Shown here one piece after another: positions 1-7,929 of a DNA stretch of 64,000 bases. The DNA comes from Oceanobacillus sp. CFH 90083 (GTDB lineage Bacteria; Bacillota; Bacilli; Bacillales; Amphibacillaceae): assembly GCF_009389585.1 (NCBI RefSeq), contig NZ_VIYG01000005.1:1-64000 (forward strand). The letters are read 5' to 3'. The position numbers were made by a program, and so were the translations under genes. The notes beneath the pieces are model-generated. The model saw nothing but the letters and a program-made list of their open reading frames with translations, was not told the DNA's origin and ran no database searches. The first letter of the stretch is position 1; each line of letters begins with the position of its first letter.

Positions 1-30
1 ATAGCAGGGGGTTTTCAAAAACATTTAAAA

Positions 31-61
31 AAACAAACAGAAAAATTTTTTCTGTTTGTTT
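31..61. terminator. Near-perfect palindrome, probable bidirectional terminator
   Basis: A 15-bp arm (AAACAAACAGAAAAA) is followed almost directly by its reverse complement. The A-rich and T-rich ends would give a U-tract on either strand. It lies just 3' of the minus-strand acetyltransferase gene. The loop is only about one base, so the effective stem must open to a larger loop. Confidence 0.6.
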
Positions 62-83
62 ACACCTATAAATTACACCATCT

Positions 84-587
84 TTAACTTCTCCCATCCA
101 GATTTTTAATCGCATGTACCGAATTATCCTGAATGATGCCTGTATCTACAAAACCAAATGAAGCGTATAATTTTTTAGCTATCACATTGCTCTTTCGATA
201 AAAGAGGTCTACATATTCTGCTTCCCCATATGGCATAGCTTCAATATCCGCCAACATTTTTTCAAAGGCAAGCTTGCCATATCCTTTCCCCTGATAATTC
301 TTTCCAACCATAAAATGCCAAATGAAATAGCACTTCTTCCCGTAAAAAACTTCATTTTGAAATGATTCATGATCCGTCGTATCATAAACATACATCAAAA
401 AGCCCACCGCAACTCCATCGGCATAAATGGCAAAGGGCGTGGCTGGTATCCCGTCTGCATTCAGCACATATGCGTCTGCAATGCTTCTGAGGTTAGTAGT
501 TGCTATAAAGTCTTTCTGGTTTTCTCCAACCTCAAGTGCTATTACTTCATCTATGTTATCCTCGGTTATTTTTCGTAATTCAATCAT
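84..587 (-). CDS. GNAT-family N-acetyltransferase, BltD-like
   Basis: The 167-residue protein has the full GNAT fold. Its N-terminus (MIELRKITEDN) resembles spermidine acetyltransferase BltD, and the acetyl-CoA pyrophosphate-binding motif A is visible near residue 100 as YQGKGYGKLAF. The C-terminal KKLYASFGFVDTG matches the usual motif B helix and strand. GNAT enzymes move an acetyl group from acetyl-CoA to an amine; a polyamine substrate is inferred only from resemblance to BltD. The ATG follows a good ribosome site (GAGGAGAT). The gene stands alone, between a palindromic terminator and a second, decayed GNAT gene. Confidence 0.85.
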   Translation of the reverse strand: MIELRKITEDNIDEVIALEVGENQKDFIATTNLRSIADAYVLNADGIPATPFAIYADGVAVGFLMYVYDTTDHESFQNEVFYGKKCYFIWHFMVGKNYQGKGYGKLAFEKMLADIEAMPYGEAEYVDLFYRKSNVIAKKLYASFGFVDTGIIQDNSVHAIKNLDGRS

Positions 588-643
588 TTTTTATCTCCTC
601 TTCAAAGTATTTATAATGTCGTTCCTACATTATATTGCATGTT

Positions 644-902
644 CTAACAGCCCTGTCCCATGCCTTTCCTTTGTGTATTCGGGTATAAATAAATCGCATA
701 TAATGTACTGTTTCCTTCTAAAGATACTGGACTAAAATTCGCAAAGCCTTCTATCCGCTGATCCATTACTTTTTCACGATAGGATTATTTAAAAATTTAT
801 CCTGAATGCTTCGGGGGATAATCTCTTCATATGTATCATGCCAGCTTTTAATAAACAACTACGCCGAACAGCTGCAATATCATCTTTCTCTACTAATCTC
901 AC
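644..902 (-). pseudogene. Decayed GNAT acetyltransferase gene
   Basis: Three minus-strand segments in shifting frames read as consecutive pieces of one GNAT protein. The first is VRLVEKDDIAAVR, starting near 902. After a frame change comes SWHDTYEEIIPRSIQDKFLN, and after a stop and another shift come DQRIEGFANFSPVS and AIYLYPNTQRKGMG. The last piece is the Q/R-x-x-G-x-G/A acetyl-CoA loop, after which the frame stops within three codons and the C-terminal half is missing. A ribosome site (AAAGGAGAGG) survives near 922-930. At least two frameshifts, an internal deletion and a 3' truncation make a functional product unlikely. The family call is confident, the substrate unknown. Confidence 0.75.
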
Positions 903-975
903 ATTATGATATATACTATCCTCTCCTTTAACCAAATGAAGTTAATTTTGCATCAGAATGTCTGCGTAATCTTCA

Positions 976-1107
976 TTATCTTTTCTTCTGTGCAGACTCC
1001 TTTTCAATCAAATTTCTTACAATTGCTTTCCCTGTCTCTGAACTATCAATACCACGTTCCACTCCTGCTGCAACAGCAATAAACGGGCAGAATAAACCCA
1101 ATAAGCT
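976..1107 (-). pseudogene. Possible 3' remnant of an unrecognised gene
   Basis: The minus strand carries an open stretch of about 43 codons ending at a TAA at 976-978. It has protein-like composition (AVAAGVERGIDSSETGK, then a charged tail ending QKKR). There is no plausible ATG or ribosome site, and a stop lies just upstream at 1108-1110. It follows the decayed GNAT gene region, so 600-1290 looks like a small graveyard. I do not recognise the family, and it could be chance. Confidence 0.3.
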
Positions 1108-1228
1108 TTAGTACTCAACCCAGTATAGCATGATCTTCGTATACCGATTAATATTGTTTTGCCAGAAAACGATTAAATAAATCTTAATTTTACGAATGTT
1201 TTATAGATATTCATACTTCATTACGAAA

Positions 1229-1269
1229 AAATACAAATCAAGTCCGTTTTTAAAACTTGATTTGTATTT
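1229..1269 (-). terminator. Rho-independent terminator of the SIMPL-domain gene
   Basis: A perfect 15-bp stem (AAATACAAATCAAGT and its complement) with an 11-base loop is followed on the minus strand by a T run. It lies about 20 bases past the stop of the gene ending at 1292. Confidence 0.8.
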
Positions 1270-1291
1270 CTTTTTTACAGCAACCACTTTT

Positions 1292-1960
1292 CTAAACCCG
1301 ATACACTACCTCCAGCCGTGCTTCTACCGATTGATTTCCCGGTTCAATCGGTGTAGATACCATTTTAAAGATCTGTGCTGGACCGACACCAGGTGATGTT
1401 GTCTGTTCATTTATCTTTAATGGAACAGGATTTAAAGAAACACCCAGCTGTTCTGCTAAGCTTTCCGCCTTTCTTTTTGCATCGGAAAGCGCAAAGCTCA
1501 GCGCTTCCATATAAAAATTTTCCGGGTTATCTACAGAAAACTCAATCGAAACAACTTCATTCACACCATTTTCGGTAACACGATCAATTATTTCTCCAAT
1601 CCGGTTCATATCATCTGTAACAATGGTAATTTCATTCCGCACCTCGTAGCCTTGTAATATTTGATTTCCATCGTGATAACTATATACCGGCCTGGCTGAA
1701 AAGCTGGTTGTCTGAATTTGCTCCCTTGGAACATCAAGTTGCTGCAAAACCCCAAGAACCTGATTCATCCGTCTCGCATTTTCTTCCTGGGCATCCTGTA
1801 AAGAAATATTGGTTGTCGAGACAACTAATTGGATACGCGCAATGCTTGGCGAAACAATGACGGTACCAACACCTGTCACAGTAATTGTTCCACGCTCCTG
1901 ATTATTCTGGCGTTCCGGCATTCTATGTCCGTAATTAGGCAGTCCGTAAGTATAGTACAT
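1292..1960 (-). CDS. SIMPL domain-containing protein (YggE/DUF541 family)
   Basis: The 222-residue product opens with a Tyr/Asn-rich segment (MYYTYGLPNYGHR) and then the SIMPL domain from about residue 24 (GTITVTGVGTVIVSP) to the C-terminus (SVEARLEVVYRV). SIMPL proteins adopt a BON-like repeat fold, and their molecular role is poorly defined. No signal peptide is seen. An in-frame codon further upstream would add 18 residues and overlap the ypsA stop. I chose the ATG at 1960 because AGGGGAGGG sits 9 bases before it. ypsA lies directly upstream, so the two may be co-transcribed. Confidence 0.8.
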   Translation of the reverse strand: MYYTYGLPNYGHRMPERQNNQERGTITVTGVGTVIVSPSIARIQLVVSTTNISLQDAQEENARRMNQVLGVLQQLDVPREQIQTTSFSARPVYSYHDGNQILQGYEVRNEITIVTDDMNRIGEIIDRVTENGVNEVVSIEFSVDNPENFYMEALSFALSDAKRKAESLAEQLGVSLNPVPLKINEQTTSPGVGPAQIFKMVSTPIEPGNQSVEARLEVVYRV

Positions 1961-2010
1961 TCGAATATCCCTCCCCTCATACCATCCTATGTCGGAGAAG
2001 GCTGGACCAT

Positions 2011-2580
2011 TCAATAATTCTCCGGTTCATCCCAGTAATTAGGATCCTGCATTTGCAGCTCCTGTACAATATCATCTAAATCCTGAGGGCTAATGGTATA
2101 AATGGGGTATTCCTTAGCTGTCCGTTTGGTGGCATCATAAAAATATTTGACACTGCCGGGATACTCATCATCGACAAGGAGCAAAGCGGCATCACTTTTA
2201 TCGATCAACCATAAATCCTTCGCCCGAAATTGATAAGCTCCTTGATATTCCCCTTTGTAGAGTGGTTTGAAAAAGTCTGCTGTCATCATTAATTCTTCAT
2301 ATTTTTCCTTGATGGGGTCCGGCCAACGCTGATCCTGATTTTCAAAGGGCGGGAAAACACCTATTTGCACACCATATTCGTCTTTTAAATCCATGATTAC
2401 ATCGGCTGTCCATAGCTCAATCCCCATTTGTCCAGAAATAATGACCCATTCTAATCCTTCTTCGATAAATGTTCGCAATCTTTTTTCTAAAGCTGTCTTA
2501 ATAAAAGTGATTCTTGGATCATTTTCTTTGAATATACCTAATTCCGTAGGCTTATAGCCTGTTACATGTAAAATTTTCAC
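2011..2580 (-). CDS. ypsA: YpsA, SLOG-family protein (DUF1273)
   Basis: The 189-residue product matches Bacillus YpsA from its first strand (ILHVTGYKPTELGIF) through the SLOG Rossmann-like core, with ISGQMGIELW near residue 50 and IDKSDAALLLVDDEYPGS near 133. SLOG proteins bind nucleotide-derived ligands. In B. subtilis, excess YpsA affects cell division and GpsB is encoded next to it. The GTG at 2580 is preferred because AGAGG precedes it at good spacing and it matches the family's MK(V/I)L start; an upstream GTG would add seven residues. A cotD-like coat gene next door matches the B. subtilis arrangement. Confidence 0.88.
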   Translation of the reverse strand: MKILHVTGYKPTELGIFKENDPRITFIKTALEKRLRTFIEEGLEWVIISGQMGIELWTADVIMDLKDEYGVQIGVFPPFENQDQRWPDPIKEKYEELMMTADFFKPLYKGEYQGAYQFRAKDLWLIDKSDAALLLVDDEYPGSVKYFYDATKRTAKEYPIYTISPQDLDDIVQELQMQDPNYWDEPENY

Positions 2581-2663
2581 GGTTATATCCTCTTTCTTCA
2601 CTTATGCTTATTATATTCATCATAACGCAGGAATACTTGTTTTAAAAGCTTGTCCGAAAAAAT

Positions 2664-2689
2664 AAAAAGGCAGCACGCACTGCCCTTTT
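2664..2689 (-). terminator. Terminator of the cotD-like gene
   Basis: On the minus strand AAAGGGCAG, a six-base loop and CTGCC with a T run form a short hairpin directly after the stop at 2696. Confidence 0.7.
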
Positions 2690-2695
2690 GTTTTT

Positions 2696-3025
2696 TCACC
2701 ACACCCCAGGTCTCCTATGCGGATGGATACCTGGATAGCTTCTCATTCCTCTCGTATGTTCAGGCGGCATTTGTCCTGGAAAGCCAAGTGGTCCAGGACG
2801 AAATGGAGCGTGTGGACCGATTGGCGGTCTTCCCGTAATTACCTCTCTTTCATAACCTGGAGAATGCGGATGTTTTACCATATGATGATGGACATAGGTT
2901 GTATGCACAGGATGAATATGATTGACAACGGATCCTGATGACGTATGAACATATCGATGCCTGGTCGGATGAACAATGGTTTTTTCATTCAAATGATGCG
3001 GATGAAATTCTCTCTTACCCTGCAT
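2696..3025 (-). CDS. cotD: CotD-like inner spore coat protein
   Basis: The 109-residue protein is rich in His, Pro, Gly and Arg. Its core KTIVHPTRHRYVHTSS, HIHPVHTTYVHHH and VKHPHSP corresponds to the repeated His/Pro pattern of B. subtilis CotD. The C-terminal half (residues 65-109) is a Pro/Gly/Arg-rich tail longer than in CotD and may be disordered. CotD is an inner-coat component made in the mother cell under sigma-K. Adjacency to ypsA matches B. subtilis and supports the call. AAAAGGAGG precedes the ATG. I could not identify a sigma-K promoter. Confidence 0.75.
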   Translation of the reverse strand: MQGKREFHPHHLNEKTIVHPTRHRYVHTSSGSVVNHIHPVHTTYVHHHMVKHPHSPGYEREVITGRPPIGPHAPFRPGPLGFPGQMPPEHTRGMRSYPGIHPHRRPGVW

Positions 3026-3218
3026 TGCTTCTTCCTCCTTTTTCTGCTCTCTTTTTAATGTATGTGATAAACGTACAAGTCGAATATGACAGATACCTAA
3101 TTTCTTTTTGATTTTCTAATTACAACAAGAAACACCTCTCTTTTAGCAGTTTAAGGGTATTAAACAAGGATGAAAATACGGTGAATAAACAGAATAAGAA
3201 ACTTTTTTCCTAAAAAGG

Positions 3219-3248
3219 TTGGCATTTTATTATCATAGGTGCTATACT
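3219..3248 (+). promoter_or_regulatory. SigA-type promoter of the cold-shock gene
   Basis: TTGGCA (3219-3224) and TATACT (3243-3248) are separated by 18 bases. They lie about 130 bases before the csp ATG, leaving a long leader of roughly 120 bases, as is typical for cold-shock genes. Confidence 0.65.
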
Positions 3249-3377
3249 ATAGATAATTATTTAGATTCGTTAGAAACACAGGATGGGATACAATAAAGAA
3301 TTGATCTTTCGTCTTGAGATTTAACTTTGAACTAAATAGTAATAAACAGTGCAACAAATGCACGTGGAGGTAAAAGA

Positions 3378-3578
3378 ATGAACACAGGTTCTGTAAAATG
3401 GTTTAACGCTGAAAAAGGCTTCGGTTTCATCGAAGTAGAAGGTGGAGACGATGTATTCGTACATTTCTCTGCAATCCAAGGCGATGGTTTCAAAACTTTA
3501 GAAGAAGGTCAAACAGTAACTTTCGATATCGAAGAAGGTAACCGTGGACCTCAAGCTGCTAACGTTGTAAAAGGCTAA
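3378..3578 (+). CDS. cspD: Cold-shock protein, CspD/CspB type
   Basis: The 66-residue protein is a single cold-shock domain with both RNA-binding motifs intact: RNP1 KGFGFIEV and RNP2 VFVHF. It is closest to CspD ([26 protein letters not shown]). Such proteins bind single-stranded RNA and DNA and act as RNA chaperones during cold shock and growth. GGAGG precedes the ATG. The codons are strikingly uniform (GTA, GAA, AAA), as expected for a highly expressed gene. Which B. subtilis paralogue it matches is not certain. The long leader probably carries post-transcriptional cold control. Confidence 0.93.
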   Translation: MNTGSVKWFNAEKGFGFIEVEGGDDVFVHFSAIQGDGFKTLEEGQTVTFDIEEGNRGPQAANVVKG

Positions 3579-3587
3579 TAAGCAGAT

Positions 3588-3619
3588 AAAAAAGCTGATC
3601 AGTTTTGATCAGCTTTTTT
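3588..3619 (+). terminator. Terminator of the cold-shock gene
   Basis: AAGCTGATCA, a four-base loop and TGATCAGCTT followed by a T run lie ten bases after the stop codon. Confidence 0.85.
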
Positions 3620-3704
3620 ATTTATAAAATTTAATAACAAAGTAAGGTGAAAGCACTCAATAAACCTTAGCCAAAATACATGACAATGGATTAAAAATCA
3701 GAAA

Positions 3705-3732
3705 AACCAGTCGTTCCTCAGAACAACCGGTT
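3705..3732 (-). terminator. Terminator overlapping the mntR stop
   Basis: On the minus strand AACCGGTTGTT, a six-base loop and AACGACTGGTT pair through G-U wobbles and run into a T-rich tract. The hairpin begins within the mntR stop codon. Confidence 0.6.
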
Positions 3733-4150
3733 ATGCTTTATTTGTTTCATTTATTTTTTGTAAATCATTTCTTCGCTGCGTATCTTCTTTAAAATAAGCA
3801 ACCACATCTGCTATCCTGTCAATGGAATTCCAGCTGAGGTGATGCTCAATCCCCTCAACATCATTATATATATGCTCTTCGTCCACTCCAATTAACTCCA
3901 GAAACTCCTCTAACAGCTCATGCCGGAAAACGAGGCGTTCGCCGATTTTCTTCCCCTTGGACGTTAACACAAAACCACGGTACTTTTCATAATCTAAATA
4001 ATTGTCCTTGTCCAATTTCTGTACCATCTTCGTAACAGAGGAAGGATGGACTTCTAATGCTTCTGCAATCGATGATACTCTGGCATATCCTTTTGCTTCA
4101 ATTAAATTATAAATAATTTCAATATAGTCTTCCATGCTTGGTGTAGGCAT
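3731..4150 (-). CDS. mntR: Manganese-dependent transcriptional regulator MntR
   Basis: The 139-residue protein is a DtxR-family winged-helix repressor nearly identical in layout to B. subtilis MntR. The helix-turn-helix is near residues 25-50 ([18 protein letters not shown]) and the dimerisation domain contains [19 protein letters not shown]. The metal ligands known from the family are all present: Asp8, Glu11, the His of FRHELL, and the Glu/Glu/His of VEGIEHH. With Mn(II) it represses Mn uptake genes. The reading frame stays open for 70 more codons upstream, but AGAAAGGAGC lies just before the ATG at 4150 and [11 protein letters not shown] matches the family start. Confidence 0.95.
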   Translation of the reverse strand: MPTPSMEDYIEIIYNLIEAKGYARVSSIAEALEVHPSSVTKMVQKLDKDNYLDYEKYRGFVLTSKGKKIGERLVFRHELLEEFLELIGVDEEHIYNDVEGIEHHLSWNSIDRIADVVAYFKEDTQRRNDLQKINETNKA

Positions 4151-4404
4151 AAAAAAGCTCCTTTCTGCGCTTTGCCACGAGGGATCGCGACCACCTTCAA
4201 TAAGAACGTTAATTTTTTTTATCAAAGGAAACTTTTTTTCAACTTCCATAATAGCTGATTTCCCCATAAAACTCAAGCTATTACCCTTTTGCCAATCCAA
4301 AAAGGCAATTGATATACGTCTGAAGTCCGAGATTATTTCCTTCGACAGATTGTTGTTCACTTTTTGAGCCTTGCTACACTTATGTCAGAATGAGGAGGGA
4401 TAAA

Positions 4405-4542
4405 GTGGAGAAAATTATTGAGATTAGTAAGTTAAATAAAAGTTATCATAAAAGGAAATCAAAAGAAATGATTCATGCAGTGAAGAATGTTGATTTTAAT
4501 GTTTATAAAGGAGAAATATTGGGCTTGCTTGGACATTATTAA
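4405..4542 (+). pseudogene. ABC-transporter ATP-binding gene truncated at Walker A
   Basis: A strong ribosome site (GAGGAGGGA) precedes a GTG-initiated frame of 45 codons. It reads as the start of an ABC ATPase: VEKIIEISKLNKSYHKRK, then AVKNVDFNVYKGEILGLLG. The P-loop should continue PNGAGKST, but the frame instead reads His-Tyr-stop and runs into a terminator. The rest of the ATPase and any permease are absent. The intact start signals suggest a recent deletion that joined the gene to the nrdJ terminator. A 45-residue peptide could still be made but could not bind ATP normally. Confidence 0.82.
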
Positions 4543-4545
4543 TAT

Positions 4546-4580
4546 AATAAAGAGAGCGATTCAGAACCGCTCTCTTTATT
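4546..4580. terminator. Bidirectional terminator between the ABC relic and nrdJ
   Basis: AATAAAGAGAGCG pairs with its perfect complement over a nine-base loop. A and T runs on each side serve both nrdJ (minus) and the truncated gene (plus). Confidence 0.85.
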
Positions 4581-4582
4581 AT

Positions 4583-7147
4583 TTACAATCCGCATTTCAA
4601 TTGCGCACCACAGCTCGTACAAGTATTACATCCGCCGATATCTTCCACGCTTCCTTCCCGGCAGACCGGACAAGTATCCCCTACTTCGGAGCCTATTGTT
4701 ACTTTTGTTTTGTCCAGCTCCTGAATGGTGTCCATCAGCACAATCTTCCTGTCTTTTTCTTCATGAGGGAATAATTCCGTTTGCTCCCCTACCTGATTAT
4801 CCTCTGCTTTTAAGGTTAGTACTTGCGAATCCCTGCTTCCATCCACATAAACTGTACCACCTTTGGCTCCGCCGTTATAAAGACGGCGATATACGCTTTC
4901 TACCTGGTCAACGGTATATCCTTTCGGTGCATTCACTGTCTTGGAAATGGAGCTGTCCACCCAGCGCTGAATCACACATTGTGTATCCGCATGTGCTTCC
5001 GGGCTTAAGTCCATTGCAGTAACAAACCAATCCGGCAAAGGCTTGTCAGCTGCTTCCGGATGCTCTTGTAAATATTCTTCTACAATATCCGCTTTTACTT
5101 CAATAAATTTTCCTAACCGGCCGCTTCTAAAGTAAGAGAAGGAGAAGTATGGCTCAAGTCCTGTACTAACTCCGACCATTGTCCCCGTGCTTCCAGTAGG
5201 AGCTACGGTCAACAGATGCGAGTTGCGAATACCGTATTCCAGTACACCTTTCCGAATATCCTCAGGCATCTTTTGCATATAACCTGTCTGGATAAAACGT
5301 TCACGCAGTGCCTTTGTTTCTTCCTCTGTTTCTCCGATTAAAAACGGAAAGCTGCCTTTTTCTTTCGCCAACTCAATGGAAGTGCGGTAAGCTGTTGTTG
5401 CCATAATTTCAAACACTTGATCAACAAGCTGATTTCCTTCCTCTGAACCATAAGCTGTCTCACAATAAATTAATAGATCATGCAGCCCCATAACGCCTAA
5501 ACCGACACGTCTTTCTCCTAACGCCTGCTCTTTATTTTCAGTCAGGAAGTACGGCGTTGCATCAATCACATTGTCCTGCATACGTACACCAGTCTTAACT
5601 GTGTCTTTTAATTTTTCTATATTGACAGTTTTTGTTCGCTTATCTGCCATTTCAGCAAGGTTAACCGCCGCCAAATTACAGACAGAGAATGGTGCAAGCG
5701 GCTGCTCTCCGCAAGGATTGGTTGCAACAACCTGCTGACCATAGCTCGTTGCGTTTGTCATATCATTGGCATTATCAATAAAGAAAATACCCGGCTCTGC
5801 TGAGTACGTTGCACAAATATTGATTAAGTTCCACAGTTCTTTTGCTTTGACTGTACGGTAAACACGAACGCCATAGCCCATTTCTTCCCATTTACGGACA
5901 TCACCAACCTCGTGCCACTGCTCATTATAAGCTTTCATTTCCTCTGCTGTATAATTCTCTACATCCGGGAAACGAAGCTCATAATAGCTGTCCTTTTCTA
6001 CAGCTTCCATAAATTCTCTGGTAATACAAACAGAAATATTGGCTCCTGTCAGGAAGTCCGGGTTGTGCACGGAGTAGGTCCCTCCATCACGCAGCAGATC
6101 TGTTGCCTTCTTCATTGCCGCGTCTGTAAATCCTCCCTGACCAGGTATTGCTTTATAATTGACAATTCCCTGATATAAATCAAATTCAGTTTCCGTCAGC
6201 GGTGTAAATTTTAATTTTTCATTTGCCAGCTGCTTAATTTGCTCGTCTTCTGTATTTTCTATTAAATAACGTAAAATACGCGGATTTTGCATTTTCGAAA
6301 TAATAAATTCGACAATATCCGGATGCGAATCAACGAGCATAATCATCTGCGCTCCGCGTCTGGAGCCGCCCTGCTCCACCAGATTAGTCAGCTTGGCGAT
6401 ATCATCCAGCCATGACACACTGCCGGAAGATTTTCCATTAACTCCTCTGGCTAATGCATTCCGCGGTCTTAATGTAGAGCCATTAGTACCGACACCGCCG
6501 CCGCGTGACATAATCTCCATCACCTGTTTACGGTGATCGGAAATTCCTTCACGGGAATCCTTTACAAAAGGCATCACATAGCAATTAAAGTAGGTTACAT
6601 CTGTTTCAGCACCCGCCCCATACAGTACACGCCCTGCCGGAATAAAGCTCAGCGAGGCTAATTGCTTGTAAAAAGCTTCATAGGATGCACTTTTTCTTTC
6701 TTCGGTTTCCTCGACCTGTGAAAGTCCTGCCGCATTTCTTTTGGCAATTTGCTCATAATAAATTTCCAAAGGCTTCTCAATAACATCCAGAGAACGTGTA
6801 ATCACACCGCTTTCTCTCTCTTCTTCGTTATCTAATACGCCAATATAATCTGGTTCGACAGCTACTTCAGCCTTGTTATCTTCCCAATTAATATCTATAA
6901 TGTAACCTAGACCCCGAGCCGGGAATTTAGGATCTGCTTTTACAGTCAGAACGACAAAATCACCGTTTTTTAACGTTTTTTTCTCCGTATCTTTAAAAGC
7001 ATACCGGTCCATCATAACCAGCCTGGACACACCCTGATGGGTAATATGCATATCTTCTGTAATTGGATGGACAGCTTCGAATTTTTTTATATCTTCATTA
7101 AGTGTATCTATATTCACTTGTCTTAATGATTTTAAATGAATAGTCAA
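4583..7147 (-). CDS. nrdJ: Class II (adenosylcobalamin-dependent) ribonucleotide reductase
   Basis: The 854-residue enzyme converts ribonucleotides to deoxyribonucleotides using adenosylcobalamin as radical source, so it needs neither oxygen nor an iron subunit. The ten-stranded barrel motifs are visible: FNCYVMPF, SRGGGVGTNGSTLRPR, the active-site loop ATNPCGEQPLAPFSVCNL and the phosphate-binding APTGSTGTMVGVSTG. The C-terminus carries a four-Cys cluster (CPVCREG, CTSCGAQLKCG) typical of NrdJ and probably involved in re-reduction. Translation starts at a TTG with AAGGAG eight bases before it. It is monocistronic. No cobalamin riboswitch is seen; tandem NrdR-like boxes overlap the promoter. 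Confidence 0.95.
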   Translation of the reverse strand: MTIHLKSLRQVNIDTLNEDIKKFEAVHPITEDMHITHQGVSRLVMMDRYAFKDTEKKTLKNGDFVVLTVKADPKFPARGLGYIIDINWEDNKAEVAVEPDYIGVLDNEEERESGVITRSLDVIEKPLEIYYEQIAKRNAAGLSQVEETEERKSASYEAFYKQLASLSFIPAGRVLYGAGAETDVTYFNCYVMPFVKDSREGISDHRKQVMEIMSRGGGVGTNGSTLRPRNALARGVNGKSSGSVSWLDDIAKLTNLVEQGGSRRGAQMIMLVDSHPDIVEFIISKMQNPRILRYLIENTEDEQIKQLANEKLKFTPLTETEFDLYQGIVNYKAIPGQGGFTDAAMKKATDLLRDGGTYSVHNPDFLTGANISVCITREFMEAVEKDSYYELRFPDVENYTAEEMKAYNEQWHEVGDVRKWEEMGYGVRVYRTVKAKELWNLINICATYSAEPGIFFIDNANDMTNATSYGQQVVATNPCGEQPLAPFSVCNLAAVNLAEMADKRTKTVNIEKLKDTVKTGVRMQDNVIDATPYFLTENKEQALGERRVGLGVMGLHDLLIYCETAYGSEEGNQLVDQVFEIMATTAYRTSIELAKEKGSFPFLIGETEEETKALRERFIQTGYMQKMPEDIRKGVLEYGIRNSHLLTVAPTGSTGTMVGVSTGLEPYFSFSYFRSGRLGKFIEVKADIVEEYLQEHPEAADKPLPDWFVTAMDLSPEAHADTQCVIQRWVDSSISKTVNAPKGYTVDQVESVYRRLYNGGAKGGTVYVDGSRDSQVLTLKAEDNQVGEQTELFPHEEKDRKIVLMDTIQELDKTKVTIGSEVGDTCPVCREGSVEDIGGCNTCTSCGAQLKCGL

Positions 7148-7183
7148 TGTTATCGCTCCTTGTCCTACGATTGATTATGTATT

Positions 7184-7213
7184 ATTTTATCATATTACCG
7201 TTCCAAAAATCAA
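7184..7213 (-). promoter_or_regulatory. Probable SigA promoter of nrdJ
   Basis: On the minus strand TTGATT (7213-7208) and TAAAAT (7189-7184) are 18 bases apart. The -35 element lies inside the proximal NrdR-like box, which would suit repression. Confidence 0.55.
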
Positions 7214-7255
7214 TATATAGTATCCAATCTGTCATTTAGACACAATATACAGTGG
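7208..7255 (-). promoter_or_regulatory. Tandem NrdR-like boxes upstream of nrdJ
   Basis: Two 16-base sites at 7208-7223 (AATCAATATATAGTAT) and 7240-7255 (ACACAATATACAGTGG) each resemble the NrdR box ACACWATATWTWGTGT. Their centres are 32 bases apart, about three helical turns, which is the usual tandem arrangement. NrdR is an ATP/dATP-sensing repressor of ribonucleotide reductase genes. The nrdR gene itself is not in this window. Confidence 0.7.
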
Positions 7256-7411
7256 ATCATCTGAGGGTGAGGTAATTTTCAAATGAAAGTATTGCTTTTC
7301 CTCCGTATCCTCTTAAAGTGAACAAAAAAATTATTTTAATCCATCATGACATCAGCAGCTTATCAGATAATTTATTTTTCATGACAAATGGACGTTTTAC
7401 AAATAAAAACT

Positions 7412-7440
7412 TTGAAAAATAAAATCACTGCACATATAAT
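7412..7440 (+). promoter_or_regulatory. Strong SigA promoter of the rhodanese gene
   Basis: TTGAAA (7412-7417) and a perfect TATAAT (7435-7440) are separated by 17 bases, about 40 bases before the ATG. Confidence 0.8.
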
Positions 7441-7477
7441 AAAGATGTAGAATATAAAGATAGACGGGGGAAACAAA

Positions 7478-7852
7478 ATGACATTTTTACTGATTGCTTT
7501 CGTTGCTCTGCTTGCGATTACAATTTTTCGCTTCTATAGACAACGCACTTATTTAAACGTACTGACCGAGGATCAATTTGTCGAAGGATACCGCAAAGCT
7601 CAATTAATTGATGTCCGTGAGCCGCAGGAATTTGATAGAGGTCATATTCTGGGAGCACGTAATATACCAGTGACACAAATGAAGCAACGACTTGTTGAAA
7701 TGCGAAAGGACAAGCCTGTATACCTGTATTGTCAAACGAGCAGCCGTTCCGCAAGAGCCGCACAGCTGCTGCATAAAAAAGGGTTTGAGGATATTTATCA
7801 GTTAAAAGGCGGATTTAAAAAATGGACTGGAAAGATTAAAACAAAAAAATAA
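7478..7852 (+). CDS. yqhL: Membrane-anchored rhodanese-like protein YqhL
   Basis: The 124-residue protein has one N-terminal transmembrane helix (residues 2-17, TFLLIAFVALLAITIF) and then a single rhodanese domain (about 30-120). The catalytic-loop Cys is present in YLYCQTSSRSARAA, and the domain ends with the usual LKGGFKKWTG. Rhodaneses move sulfane sulfur through a Cys persulfide; the physiological substrate here is unknown. Placement next to gcvPB matches B. subtilis yqhL. GGGGGAAAC lies before the ATG. Confidence 0.88.
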   Translation: MTFLLIAFVALLAITIFRFYRQRTYLNVLTEDQFVEGYRKAQLIDVREPQEFDRGHILGARNIPVTQMKQRLVEMRKDKPVYLYCQTSSRSARAAQLLHKKGFEDIYQLKGGFKKWTGKIKTKK

Positions 7853-7877
7853 TCTTCTTGTCTGCTATTAGATAGAT

Positions 7878-7927
7878 AATAAGAAAAGCTGATCCAGAGC
7901 AAATAACTTGAATCAGCTTTTCTTATT
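7878..7927. terminator. Bidirectional terminator between yqhL and gcvPB
   Basis: AATAAGAAAAGCTGAT pairs perfectly with its complement 18 bases later. The two convergent genes share it. Confidence 0.85.
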
Positions 7928-7929
7928 AA

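Noticed and set aside
7148-7260. Possible cobalamin riboswitch before nrdJ
   Set aside because: The interval is too short and AT-rich and lacks a B12-box-like GCCACTG core.
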